From positions 1 to 7,912 of the forward strand of contig CAYPOY010000245.1 of the NCBI GenBank assembly GCA_964412395.1: a stretch of DNA of 7,912 nt. Direction: 5' to 3'. Made by a program: the position numbers and the translations under genes. This DNA is from CAYPOY01 sp964412395. Lineage in GTDB: Bacteria; Chloroflexota; Anaerolineae; B4-G1. Under the pieces are notes generated by a model that was given only the letters and a program-made list of their open reading frames with translations, was not told the origin of the DNA and searched no databases. Below are positions 1-6,279 of the stretch, piece by piece (position 1 is the first letter of the stretch; each line of letters begins with the position of its first letter).

Positions 1-159
1 ACCGCCGGAGGCAGCGGTCCCCGAGGCCGCACCGCCAGCAGCCGAGGCCGCACCAAAGGAAGCGATACCTACGCCGCCCACCCCCGCCCCGGCCGAGATT
101 CCCGACTGGCTACAGGAGGTGTCACCGCCGGAGGCAGCGGTCCCCGAGGCCGCACCGCC
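1..159 (+). repeat. In-frame 36-nt direct repeat (bases 1-36 and 124-159)
   Basis: Bases 1-36 and 124-159 are identical and 123 nt (41 codons) apart, so the reading frame is kept. Both copies encode PPEAAVPEAAPP. The second copy lies just after an IPDWLQEVS motif; the first probably does too, beyond the left edge. This points to duplication of a PDWL-containing unit recent enough to leave the DNA identical. Confidence 0.85.
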
Positions 160-1492
160 GTCGCCTCCGCCCATCGTGGGGGTGCCCCCGTCCGCCGTGG
201 CCGAGATTCCAGAGTGGTTGCACGAGATCGCTCCGGAGAGAGAGGTCCCACTGGAGACAGTACCGTCGGTTCCACCGCTGGTGGAATTCCCCGTGGAGGC
301 GGAAACCACGGAGGTCCCGGACTGGCTGACTGAACTCGAGGCAGAGCCTGCTCCCCCTTCTGCCCTGGCGGGTTCCGTCTTTGAAGGAGTCCCCACACCT
401 CTGCCGCCCGAACCTGGGATCGGAGTGGCCGAGGCAGAAGGGCTGGCACGCGCAGAGATCCCCGACTGGCTGGCGGCCCTACGTCAGCGCCCCGAGACAG
501 CCGAGGCGGCCATCGAGAAGGAGTCGCTGGAGACTGAGGGGCTGTTGGAAGGGCTGCGTGGTGTCCTCGTTCCAGCCTCGGCTATCGAGGCGCCTGCTGT
601 CCGTGAAAGTGCGCTACCAGCCGAAGTCAACGAGGTGAGCCTGTCCCGGGCGCAGTTGCTCCAAAGCTTGCTGGCCCAGCCGGCCGGGGCGCCGCAACCG
701 GCAGTGCGCCGGCGGGGCATCAGCATGGGCGAACGAATCCAGCGTTGGCTGGTAGCAGCCATGCTCCTCATAGCCATCGGGGGCATGCTGATGGTGCCGC
801 TGGTCATGCCCAACATTCCAACCCTGACAAAGCCCGTCATATTCTCCGGAGTGACCAGGTTATATAACGCCATCCAGGGTGTGAATGCAGAAGACACAGT
901 CCTGGTCGCTTTCGAGTACGGGCCAGCGGAGGCGGATGAACTTGACCTGGTAGCAGAACCAATCTTGCGGCATATGCTTGACCGAGGAGTGCACATCTCT
1001 ATCGGCAGCACGCGACCTGAGGGATTGGCAGTGGCAGCGGGGGTGCTGAGCCATATCGAAGCGCCCGATGAACAGTACACGCTACGCGACTATAGGTCAG
1101 GCAATGCCACAGGTGTTTTGCAACTGCTGGCCGATGCCAGTACGCCCCCCAGACTGATTCTCGTGCTGACTGCTCAGCCTGGGCCACTGCGCTGGTGGGT
1201 CGAGCAGGGCCGACTTCAGGCGCAGGGTGAAGGTGCTCCTTCAATCGTGGCAGGTTTGAGTGCGGTCCTGGAACCTGCTGCTAGCCCGTACCTGGACGCC
1301 AGTGCGGGACAACTGGAGGGAGTGGTTAACGGATTGGGCGGGGCAGCTGCCTACGAGGCACTTCGTGGATCACCAGAGCGGGCTACTCAGCGACTCGACG
1401 CCCTGGCAGTGGGGCATGTCGCCATCGTCGGCCTGATGATCATCGGTGCAATCTTATACGCTCTCGGCGGCCGGCGAGGGAGGAGAGGATAA
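2..1492 (+). CDS. PDWL-repeat membrane protein with extracytoplasmic domain (5'-partial)
   Basis: The frame is open from base 2 with no stop, so the gene is cut by the left edge; a GTG at 119 is internal, not the start. The visible 496 codons form three parts. Residues 1-240 are Pro/Glu/Ala-rich, low complexity, with four I/V-P-D/E-W-L motifs starting at bases 98, 206, 314 and 458. A membrane helix follows at about residues 249-270, preceded by a basic stretch (RRRGISMGERIQR). Residues about 275-465 look like an alpha/beta domain with strands such as DTVLVAFEYG and PRLILVLTA. A last helix (about 471-488) ends in RRGRRG. Positive-inside reasoning puts the repeat region and the C-terminus in the cytoplasm and the alpha/beta domain outside. 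I recall related uncharacterised Chloroflexota proteins next to MutL-like genes, but know no function. The stop overlaps the next start (TAATG), which implies translational coupling. CDS certain; role unknown. Confidence 0.85.
   Translation, partial: PPEAAVPEAAPPAAEAAPKEAIPTPPTPAPAEIPDWLQEVSPPEAAVPEAAPPSPPPIVGVPPSAVAEIPEWLHEIAPEREVPLETVPSVPPLVEFPVEAETTEVPDWLTELEAEPAPPSALAGSVFEGVPTPLPPEPGIGVAEAEGLARAEIPDWLAALRQRPETAEAAIEKESLETEGLLEGLRGVLVPASAIEAPAVRESALPAEVNEVSLSRAQLLQSLLAQPAGAPQPAVRRRGISMGERIQRWLVAAMLLIAIGGMLMVPLVMPNIPTLTKPVIFSGVTRLYNAIQGVNAEDTVLVAFEYGPAEADELDLVAEPILRHMLDRGVHISIGSTRPEGLAVAAGVLSHIEAPDEQYTLRDYRSGNATGVLQLLADASTPPRLILVLTAQPGPLRWWVEQGRLQAQGEGAPSIVAGLSAVLEPAASPYLDASAGQLEGVVNGLGGAAAYEALRGSPERATQRLDALAVGHVAIVGLMIIGAILYALGGRRGRRG
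98..472 (+). repeat. Four PDWL short linear motifs in the Pro-rich tail
   Basis: The motifs are IPDWL at 98-112, IPEWL at 206-220, VPDWL at 314-328 and IPDWL at 458-472. Each is followed by a short amphipathic stretch (QEV, HEI, TEL, AAL), and three are preceded by AEIP. Spacings are 36, 36 and 48 codons. The surrounding sequence is variable and Pro/Ala-rich, so the conserved W-L motif looks like a repeated docking peptide on a disordered tail. The motif and spacing are read directly; the docking role is inference. Confidence 0.8.
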
Positions 1493-2172
1493 TGCTCGAC
1501 ATCGTTGGCTTGGTACTGGGAGCGGTGCTGACGCTCATGATCTTCAGCTATCTAGTGGGCGACAACCCTCTCTACCGGCTGGCATTGCACCTCTTCGTCG
1601 GTGCGCTGGTGGGCTACTCCTTCGGCATTGTGCTTCGCGATGTCCTCTTCAAAATGGTGTTGGCCCAGTTGCTGACCAACCCGCTTGCTGTGGTGATCCC
1701 TCTGGTCCTGGGCATCTTGCTGCTTTTCAAAGGCTTCCCCAAACAGGCATACGTGGGAAACTTTTCCGTCGCCTATCTCGTCGGCGTCGGGACAGCGGTG
1801 GCATTGAGTGGTGCACTGCTAGGCACCCTCGTCCCACAGATCGGGGCGACTGGTCGCGCCTTAAGCTTCGACTCTCTGGACTTGTTCCGCCTCGCTGACC
1901 TGCAGCGACTCGCCGACGGCTTACTGGTCGTCGTGGGCACGGTCTGCACGTTGATGGCCTTCAATTTTACTGCATGCAAGGAGCGAGGATTAGCGGGGAC
2001 GTGGAGAAGAATCGTCGGATTATTGGCCTGGATAGGACGTGGGTTTTTGCTTTTCGCTTTTAGCGTCGCCTTTGCCGGGGCGCTGACGGCGTCCCTCTCG
2101 ATCTTCATCGGCCGTATCCAGTACCTCATTGACGCTTTCAAGAACATCTATTTGCACGTAGTGGGCGGTTAA
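1492..2172 (+). CDS. Polytopic membrane protein of unknown function
   Basis: A 226-aa protein. The ATG overlaps the upstream stop by one base and has a purine-rich Shine-Dalgarno-like GGAGAGGA at 1481-1488, so the start is well supported. I count about six hydrophobic helices: residues about 3-22, 27-47, 57-80, 88-112, 141-159 and 174-205. The polar stretch at about 115-138 (ATGRALSFDSLDLFRLADLQRLADG) is probably a loop. I see no transporter signature, catalytic motif or cysteine cluster and do not recognise the family. It sits 1 nt from the upstream membrane protein and 7 nt from the MutL-like gene, so all three are probably made together and may form one membrane complex. It could be a channel, an anchor or an assembly factor; the sequence does not discriminate. 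Confidence 0.85.
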   Translation: MLDIVGLVLGAVLTLMIFSYLVGDNPLYRLALHLFVGALVGYSFGIVLRDVLFKMVLAQLLTNPLAVVIPLVLGILLLFKGFPKQAYVGNFSVAYLVGVGTAVALSGALLGTLVPQIGATGRALSFDSLDLFRLADLQRLADGLLVVVGTVCTLMAFNFTACKERGLAGTWRRIVGLLAWIGRGFLLFAFSVAFAGALTASLSIFIGRIQYLIDAFKNIYLHVVGG

Positions 2173-2179
2173 AACAGCG

Positions 2180-3940
2180 ATGGCAGAAAAGCAAAGTATT
2201 GGCTCAATCCTGTTGGCCGATTGCGGCACGGTAACAACCAAGGCCGTGTTGCTTGAGCAGGTGGCCGGGCAATACCGTTTCGTTGCACAGGGCGAGGCCC
2301 ATACCACGGCGGGCTATCCCTGGTCCAACGTGGCGGAGGGCATCTATCACGCTGTCGAGCAGATTTCCGAAGTAACAGGGCGGCGCCTCTTCGACGCGAG
2401 TGGCAATCTGATCTCCCCTGAACTGGTAGGCCGGCAGGGGGTGGACGTGTTCGCCGCGACCGTCAGCGCCAGCCAGCCGCTACAGGTCGTGCTAGGTGGC
2501 CTGGTACGTGATCTGAGCGTCGCCAGTGCTGAGCGGGCGGCAGCCGGCACCTACTCGTTGGTCAAGGAAATCCTGGCCAGCGATGGCCGAGAGGGAGGCT
2601 TGAGCGACGAGGAGCGCGTGCGCACGATCTGTGACGCCGCACCCGACGTGATCTGCATCACTGGAGGTATAGAAGGTGGCGCAGTGGCCCCGGTGCTTGG
2701 ACTGGTGGATACGGTAGCCCTGGCTTGCTCAATGATGGACGCGAGCGCACGTCCCCGATTGCTCTACGCGGGCAATTCTCAACTGCGCCGGCGGGTGGTA
2801 AAAATCGTGGAGGGACAGGCCGAGCTGCGCGTCACCGACAACGTGCGTCCTACCTTGACGGAGGAGAACCTGCTCAGCGCCCAGGCGGAACTGAACGCGC
2901 TCTATGTGCAGGACAAGATGGGACAACTGCCAGGCATTGATACCGTGAGTGGCTGGAGCCCGGTGCCGCTCACGCCTACTGCCAGCGCCTTTGGCCGGTT
3001 GATGCAGTATCTCTGGCACCTGGGTGACCATTCAAAGGGTGTGCTGGGCGTGGACGTGGGTGCCGCTAACACGACCGTAGCTGCTGTCTTCGATAAGGAG
3101 CTTTTCTTAACAATACATGGTGATCTAGGCATCGCCTTCGGCGGAGAACAACTGTTGCAAAAGCGAGGTGCCGAGACCATCACCCGCTGGCTGCCCGAAC
3201 CGATGAGCAGCGACGAGGTGCGTGGGGTACTCATCAACAAGGAGATGCGGCCGGCCAGTATCCAGCAGGACCCACGTGAGTTACGGCTGGAACAGGCGTT
3301 GGCACGCGAAGCGATCCGCACGACACTAGAGGTAGCCCGTCCAGGATGGACGCCAGGTGTTGCACAATCTTATCCCCACCTCCTGCCGTTGTGTGATACT
3401 ATTGTTGTCAGTGGCGGGGCCCTGGCGCACGCTCCGCACCCTGCCCAGGTGGTCTTAATCGTGCTGGATGCCCTGGAACCCATTGGAGTCAGTACACTGG
3501 TGCTGGATATGCACGGGCTGGCGCCAGCGTTGGGAAATGTTGCGGCGGTCAAACCGCTGGCAGCGGTGGAGGCACTGGATAGCGGAGCCCTCGTCAACCT
3601 GGCGACGGTGGTTGCGCCAGTCGGGCACGCACGTCGTGGAGATATAATCCTCAAGATGAGAGTGACTTACGATGATAGCAGCACGTTCAGCGTAGAAGTG
3701 CGTTACGGCGATCTGGAAGTGCTGCCCTTGCTGCCCGACCAGCAGGCAGTGCTGGAACTGCGTCCACTGCGCCACTTCGATGTAGGCCTCGGCGGGCCGG
3801 GGAAAGCCGGCAAACGGCGTGTGAGCGGCGGGTTGGCTGGACTGATTATTGACGCCCGTGGACGCCCACTGCGCCTCTCGAGCAAGCCAGAACAGTGCCA
3901 GTTACAGATGCGACAGTGGCTGTGGGACGTGGGAGGATAA
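2180..3940 (+). CDS. MutL/GlmL-like ASKHA-fold protein with a C-terminal extension
   Basis: A 586-aa protein of the MutL family, best known as the accessory protein of glutamate (methylaspartate) mutase and thought to act as an ATP-dependent reactivating chaperone. Visible marks of the actin/Hsp70-like nucleotide fold are the phosphate-1-like ILLADCGTVTTKA (about residues 10-22), the adenosine-type PDVICITGGIEGG (155-167), the second DVG motif GVDVGAANTT (about 290-299), and IVVSGGALA (408-416). Collinear family-like stretches include FAATVSASQPLQVVLGGLV and AERAAAGTYSLV. The region after about residue 482 (VRYGDLEVLPLLP, then FDVGLGGPGKAGKRRVSGG) goes beyond what I associate with classical MutL and looks like an added beta-rich domain. 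No mutase subunit (glmS/glmE) lies in the window, so the client may differ. The ATG is 7 nt after the upstream stop with no clear ribosome site, suggesting coupling. Family assignment is strong; role is open. Confidence 0.85.
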   Translation: MAEKQSIGSILLADCGTVTTKAVLLEQVAGQYRFVAQGEAHTTAGYPWSNVAEGIYHAVEQISEVTGRRLFDASGNLISPELVGRQGVDVFAATVSASQPLQVVLGGLVRDLSVASAERAAAGTYSLVKEILASDGREGGLSDEERVRTICDAAPDVICITGGIEGGAVAPVLGLVDTVALACSMMDASARPRLLYAGNSQLRRRVVKIVEGQAELRVTDNVRPTLTEENLLSAQAELNALYVQDKMGQLPGIDTVSGWSPVPLTPTASAFGRLMQYLWHLGDHSKGVLGVDVGAANTTVAAVFDKELFLTIHGDLGIAFGGEQLLQKRGAETITRWLPEPMSSDEVRGVLINKEMRPASIQQDPRELRLEQALAREAIRTTLEVARPGWTPGVAQSYPHLLPLCDTIVVSGGALAHAPHPAQVVLIVLDALEPIGVSTLVLDMHGLAPALGNVAAVKPLAAVEALDSGALVNLATVVAPVGHARRGDIILKMRVTYDDSSTFSVEVRYGDLEVLPLLPDQQAVLELRPLRHFDVGLGGPGKAGKRRVSGGLAGLIIDARGRPLRLSSKPEQCQLQMRQWLWDVGG

Positions 3941-3988
3941 GCGAATTACGGCTTACGGCTACCTGCTACTAATAGCTAATGGCTGACA
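3941..3988 (+). repeat. Degenerate heptamer spacer between the MutL-like gene and the next gene
   Basis: The 48-nt spacer holds imperfect heptamers ending in GC: TTACGGC, TTACGGC, TACCTGC, then after three bases TAATAGC and TAATGGC. It has no clear ribosome-binding site for the ATG at 3989. The pattern resembles short tandemly repeated repetitive (STRR) heptamers of the kind described in cyanobacteria. Sequence and spacing are read directly; the assignment to that class is inference. Confidence 0.5.
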
Positions 3989-5050
3989 ATGTACTATCTA
4001 TTTGAGACTCAGGTCACTCCCCTGACCAACGTGCGGCGCGAGCGGATATTGCCCGCGCCAGGCGAAGTATTGGTTCGTATAGGTGATCGAGTTGAGCCTA
4101 TGCAGGTTGTAGCGCGTGCGGACTTGCCTGGCGATTTCCGTATCCTACCGGTGGCGCGCTTGTTAGGCGTCCCTATCTCCCAGGCTAAGCGCTACCTGCG
4201 TGTCAATCCGGGCGATGAGGTGCAGCGTAATCAGGTAATCGCCAAGCGGGGCCGTCTGTCTGCCAGCTCTGTCAAATCGCCCATAGACGGCGTGGTGGCG
4301 GCCAGCGGTGGTGGGCGCATGCTGATCGAGGCACAGCCCACTCCATTCGAACTGCGTGCCTATATCCGCGGCACAGTGACCAATGCGCTGGAGCAGCACG
4401 GCGTGGTCGTAGAGACAACGGGGGCTGTGATCCAAGGAGTGTGGGGAGCAGGCGGTGAGGATTTGGGTGTGCTCAAGTGCATGGTGAAAAGTCCTGACGA
4501 ACCGCTGCGAGCCAAAACCATTGACCCTTCTTGCCACGGAATGATCCTGGTCGGCGGTGCTGGATTGAATGACGCGGTGATCGAGCGAGCCCAGGAACTT
4601 CAGGCGCGAGGCATTGTGGTTGGCGGTCTGCCGCCCGAACTGGTCTCTCGAGTGGCGCAGTTGCCCTTTCCAGTCATCGCCACCGAAGGCATCGGAACAG
4701 CGCCGATGTCAACACCGATTTTCCGTCTGCTCAAGACGAACGATGGCCGGGAGGCCTCGATTAGCGGACAGATCCGGCCACGCTGGGACGTAGTGCGCCC
4801 CGAGATCGTCATCCCACTGCCAGCCGAGAGGCTGCCACCATCCCAAACGCAGCCTGGAGCGCCGCTGACAGTGGGAACGCAGGTGCGAGCGGTGCGAGCG
4901 CCCTATATGGGCGCCGTGGGCACAGTGACGGCGCTCCCTGCCCACGCCCGCCGTGCAGAGACAGGGATCAAGGTGCGCGGTGCAGAAGTAGACCTGGGGC
5001 AGGAGGCACCAGTCTTCATTCCTCTGGCGAATCTGGAGGTTTTGCGCTAG
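3989..5050 (+). CDS. Barrel-sandwich-like protein with a C-terminal KOW-like segment
   Basis: A 353-aa soluble protein with no signal peptide or membrane helix. Residues about 20-47 (LPAPGEVLVRIGDRVEPMQVVAR) and 68-118 (LRVNPGDEVQRNQVIAKRG, then SVKSPIDGVVAASGGG) read as barrel-sandwich hybrid segments, the fold of biotinyl/lipoyl and RnfC-type domains. There is no biotinylation or lipoylation lysine motif (no MKM or DKA), so it is probably not a swinging-arm carrier. The middle (about 164-240) has an alpha/beta look, with GMILVGGAGLNDAVIERAQELQARGIVVGG. Residues about 295-353 (GTQVRAVRAPYMGAVGTVTALP, ending VFIPLANLEVLR) resemble a KOW beta-barrel module. Although the heptamer spacer separates it from the MutL-like gene, strand and order suggest the same operon. 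I do not recognise the whole-protein function; adaptor or nucleic-acid contact through KOW is speculative. Confidence 0.85.
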   Translation: MYYLFETQVTPLTNVRRERILPAPGEVLVRIGDRVEPMQVVARADLPGDFRILPVARLLGVPISQAKRYLRVNPGDEVQRNQVIAKRGRLSASSVKSPIDGVVAASGGGRMLIEAQPTPFELRAYIRGTVTNALEQHGVVVETTGAVIQGVWGAGGEDLGVLKCMVKSPDEPLRAKTIDPSCHGMILVGGAGLNDAVIERAQELQARGIVVGGLPPELVSRVAQLPFPVIATEGIGTAPMSTPIFRLLKTNDGREASISGQIRPRWDVVRPEIVIPLPAERLPPSQTQPGAPLTVGTQVRAVRAPYMGAVGTVTALPAHARRAETGIKVRGAEVDLGQEAPVFIPLANLEVLR

Positions 5051-5104
5051 ATCACGTCGGCCATCTGGAGCAGTAGGTATACCATTAGGGCAAGAGACCG
5101 ACTC

Positions 5105-5111
5105 AAGGAGG
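5105..5111 (+). promoter_or_regulatory. Shine-Dalgarno site that fixes a GTG start
   Basis: AAGGAGG lies 5 nt before the GTG at 5117. It is the strongest ribosome site in the + strand block and supports the non-ATG start. The 66-nt gap before the gene contains no convincing -35/-10 pair, so co-transcription with the upstream genes is the simplest reading. Confidence 0.8.
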
Positions 5112-5116
5112 CAAGA

Positions 5117-5635
5117 GTGGAGGATCTCGAATTATACACAGATGAAGAGGAAGAAGCAGCAGAAGAAGAGGGAGCCAATCGTACCTTCATCATTCTCGTG
5201 GGCGCGTTGGGAGGTTTGCTCGTGCTGGCTATCTGTGCCTTCGTCGTCTGGGCGTTCTTCATTAACCCTGGAATGAGGGCGGGCATTGAGGCAGAGAATC
5301 ATTCCATCCAGGCCACCAACGAGGCAGCGCTGGCGACAGCCGAGGCAGTGACAGCTACCATCTTGCCCACAGACACGGCTGCCCCAGTCCCGACCGACAC
5401 CCCTCAGCCGACCAAGACAAAGCCTCCCACGGCTACAGCGACACCTGGAGAGGTAGCCGGGGCAACTGTGGCAACCCCAAGTCCCACGGCAACCCACCGG
5501 CCAACAGCCACGCCAAGGCCAATCAGCGAGAGAGGGGTCCCGGAAACGGGCATTGGTGCACTGGGGGCCAGCGCACTGGCAGTGGGGCTGTTGTGCCTGT
5601 TGATCGTGGTGCGCCGTATGCGCCGACCGGCGTAG
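5117..5635 (+). CDS. Small bitopic surface protein with Thr/Pro stalk and VPETG-type C-terminal tail
   Basis: A 172-aa protein starting at GTG behind AAGGAGG. An acidic N-terminus (DEEEEAAEEE, residues about 9-18) leads into a membrane helix (about 24-48, FIILVGALGGLLVLAICAFVVWAFF). Next comes a short Ala/Glu-rich helix (about 54-80), then a Thr/Pro/Ala-rich stalk (about 83-135, for example PTKTKPPTATATP) typical of exposed linkers. The C-terminus is VPETG (141-145), a hydrophobic stretch (about 147-166) and RRMRRPA. That order matches an LPXTG-type sorting signal with V for L, or simply a second anchor. No sortase lies in the window. With helices at both ends, the stalk would loop outside the cell with both ends anchored. 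The acidic cytoplasmic tail could contact the genes upstream, but that is inference. No enzymatic domain is visible. Confidence 0.8.
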   Translation: MEDLELYTDEEEEAAEEEGANRTFIILVGALGGLLVLAICAFVVWAFFINPGMRAGIEAENHSIQATNEAALATAEAVTATILPTDTAAPVPTDTPQPTKTKPPTATATPGEVAGATVATPSPTATHRPTATPRPISERGVPETGIGALGASALAVGLLCLLIVVRRMRRPA

Positions 5636-5678
5636 TGCCGGTACATTGGTAGGTAAGCGTTCACCCCCATCGTGGAAG

Positions 5679-5694
5679 CGCCAACTTTTTGGCG
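5679..5694 (+). terminator. Possible weak terminator hairpin after the VPETG protein gene
   Basis: CGCCAA and TTGGCG form a 6-bp stem around CTTT, 43 nt past the stop at 5635. On the + strand the hairpin is followed only by TTCTGG, so there is no real U-tract. It is a weak terminator candidate, listed mainly because it lies between two converging genes. Confidence 0.3.
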
Positions 5695-5742
5695 TTCTGG
5701 CCACTGAAGACCTATCCCTGCACGGCCGAAACGGGGTTGCGG

Positions 5743-5765
5743 CGTCTATCTGGGCCAGATAGACG
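5743..5765. repeat. Perfect 23-bp inverted repeat at the convergent junction
   Basis: Arms CGTCTATCTGG (5743-5753) and CCAGATAGACG (5755-5765) are exact reverse complements around one central G. It lies between the stop of the + strand gene (5635) and the stop of the - strand gene (5810). In RNA it would fold as a hairpin with a tight loop and could end transcription from either side, although neither side has a U-run. A protein-binding site is the alternative. Confidence 0.7.
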
Positions 5766-5809
5766 TGGAGCCAGGCGACGCGGTGAATGCTTGCCAGACC
5801 TGTATGGCG

Positions 5810-6232
5810 CTACTGCCCTTCCCTCAACTCGATGCTGGTGATGGTATAGAACCAGGCCAGTGAAGCGGACATCCCCTGGGCAATACGACGGCCCACTTGT
5901 CCCGAAATGTCCACTGTGTACAGACTACCCCCCTCTTTGAAGCAAAGCACGGCCAAATTTCTGCCACGTTCCTGAAGAATCCACGTACCTTCGTAGCGAC
6001 GGCGAAACACCTCGCCCAGGAAGCTAACCCATAGCAGGCGCATCTCCTGTGAGGGATGGGGAAATTGGCGCAGATGGCGCTCAATCCACTCGTCCAGGAG
6101 TGGCAAAGCGATGGAATCACAGGCCACTTCATGACCGACGAAGCGGCTCAAGCCAGTGCGCGTCTCCTCTGCTACCTCTACCAGATAACGTGCCTGGTCC
6201 GGGGTCAGAAACTTGACCGATTCTGTCATCAT
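5810..6232 (-). CDS. Soluble 140-aa protein of unknown function
   Basis: Starts MMTESVKFLTPDQARYLVEVAEETR and ends in TAG. It has no signal peptide or membrane helix. The first two thirds look helical; PLLDEWIERHLRQFPHPSQE leads to WVSFLGEVFRRRYEGTWILQE, followed by strand-like stretches (NLAVLCFKEGGSLYTVDISGQVG). The L-G-E-x-x-R-R-x-Y-x-G-x-W pattern is reminiscent of small domain-of-unknown-function proteins, but I cannot name a family. Two ATGs (6232 and 6229) follow GAGAAGGG; the second has the better 7-nt spacing, so the true start may be one codon in. A near-consensus promoter and palindrome lie just upstream, so it is transcribed on its own rather than as the tail of the pst operon. 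These signals favour this frame over the overlapping + strand frame. Confidence 0.7.
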   Translation of the reverse strand: MMTESVKFLTPDQARYLVEVAEETRTGLSRFVGHEVACDSIALPLLDEWIERHLRQFPHPSQEMRLLWVSFLGEVFRRRYEGTWILQERGRNLAVLCFKEGGSLYTVDISGQVGRRIAQGMSASLAWFYTITSIELREGQ

Positions 6233-6236
6233 CTTG

Positions 6237-6243
6237 CCCTTCT
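6237..6243 (-). promoter_or_regulatory. Ribosome-binding site of the 140-aa protein gene
   Basis: On the - strand AGAAGGG precedes two consecutive ATG codons, leaving 4 nt to the first (6230-6232) and 7 nt to the second (6227-6229). It supports this gene as real and leaves the start uncertain by one codon. Confidence 0.55.
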
Positions 6244-6264
6244 CGGATCATCGCACGGCATTTA

Positions 6265-6279
6265 CTATACGCAGTATAG
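6265..6279. promoter_or_regulatory. Candidate operator palindrome over the -10 box
   Basis: CTATAC-GCA-GTATAG is a perfect inverted repeat with 6-bp arms. It covers the whole -10 hexamer (6273-6278) and the predicted start point near 6266, a position where a bound dimeric repressor would block RNA polymerase. No regulator gene lies next to it in the window. The palindrome is read directly; the operator role is inference. Confidence 0.5.

Noticed and set aside
484..1080. Long - strand open frame opposite the PDWL protein gene
   Set aside because: It lies wholly antisense to a gene with clear domain and membrane patterns. Its translation is Ser/Arg/Ala-rich with no recognisable domain, as expected for a GC-rich shadow frame.
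2902..3321. - strand open frame inside the MutL-like gene
   Set aside because: It overlaps the conserved second DVG motif of the MutL-like protein and has no ribosome site or family resemblance.
3979..4005. Eight-codon open frame (MADNVLSI) overlapping the start of the barrel-sandwich/KOW gene
   Set aside because: It could be a leader peptide, but it has no ribosome site and arises from the heptamer TAATGGC, so chance is more likely.
3989..4400. Barrel-sandwich segments considered as a biotin or lipoyl carrier domain
   Set aside because: No MKM or DKA-type modification motif is present where the attachment lysine should be.
5076..5083. GGTATACC palindrome before the VPETG protein gene
   Set aside because: Only 8 bp, with no suitably spaced -35/-10 pair; such short palindromes are expected by chance.
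5132..5704. 190-codon - strand open frame across the VPETG protein
   Set aside because: The + strand gene has AAGGAGG, two helices and a coherent stalk. The antisense frame is Cys/Arg/Gly-rich and low complexity.
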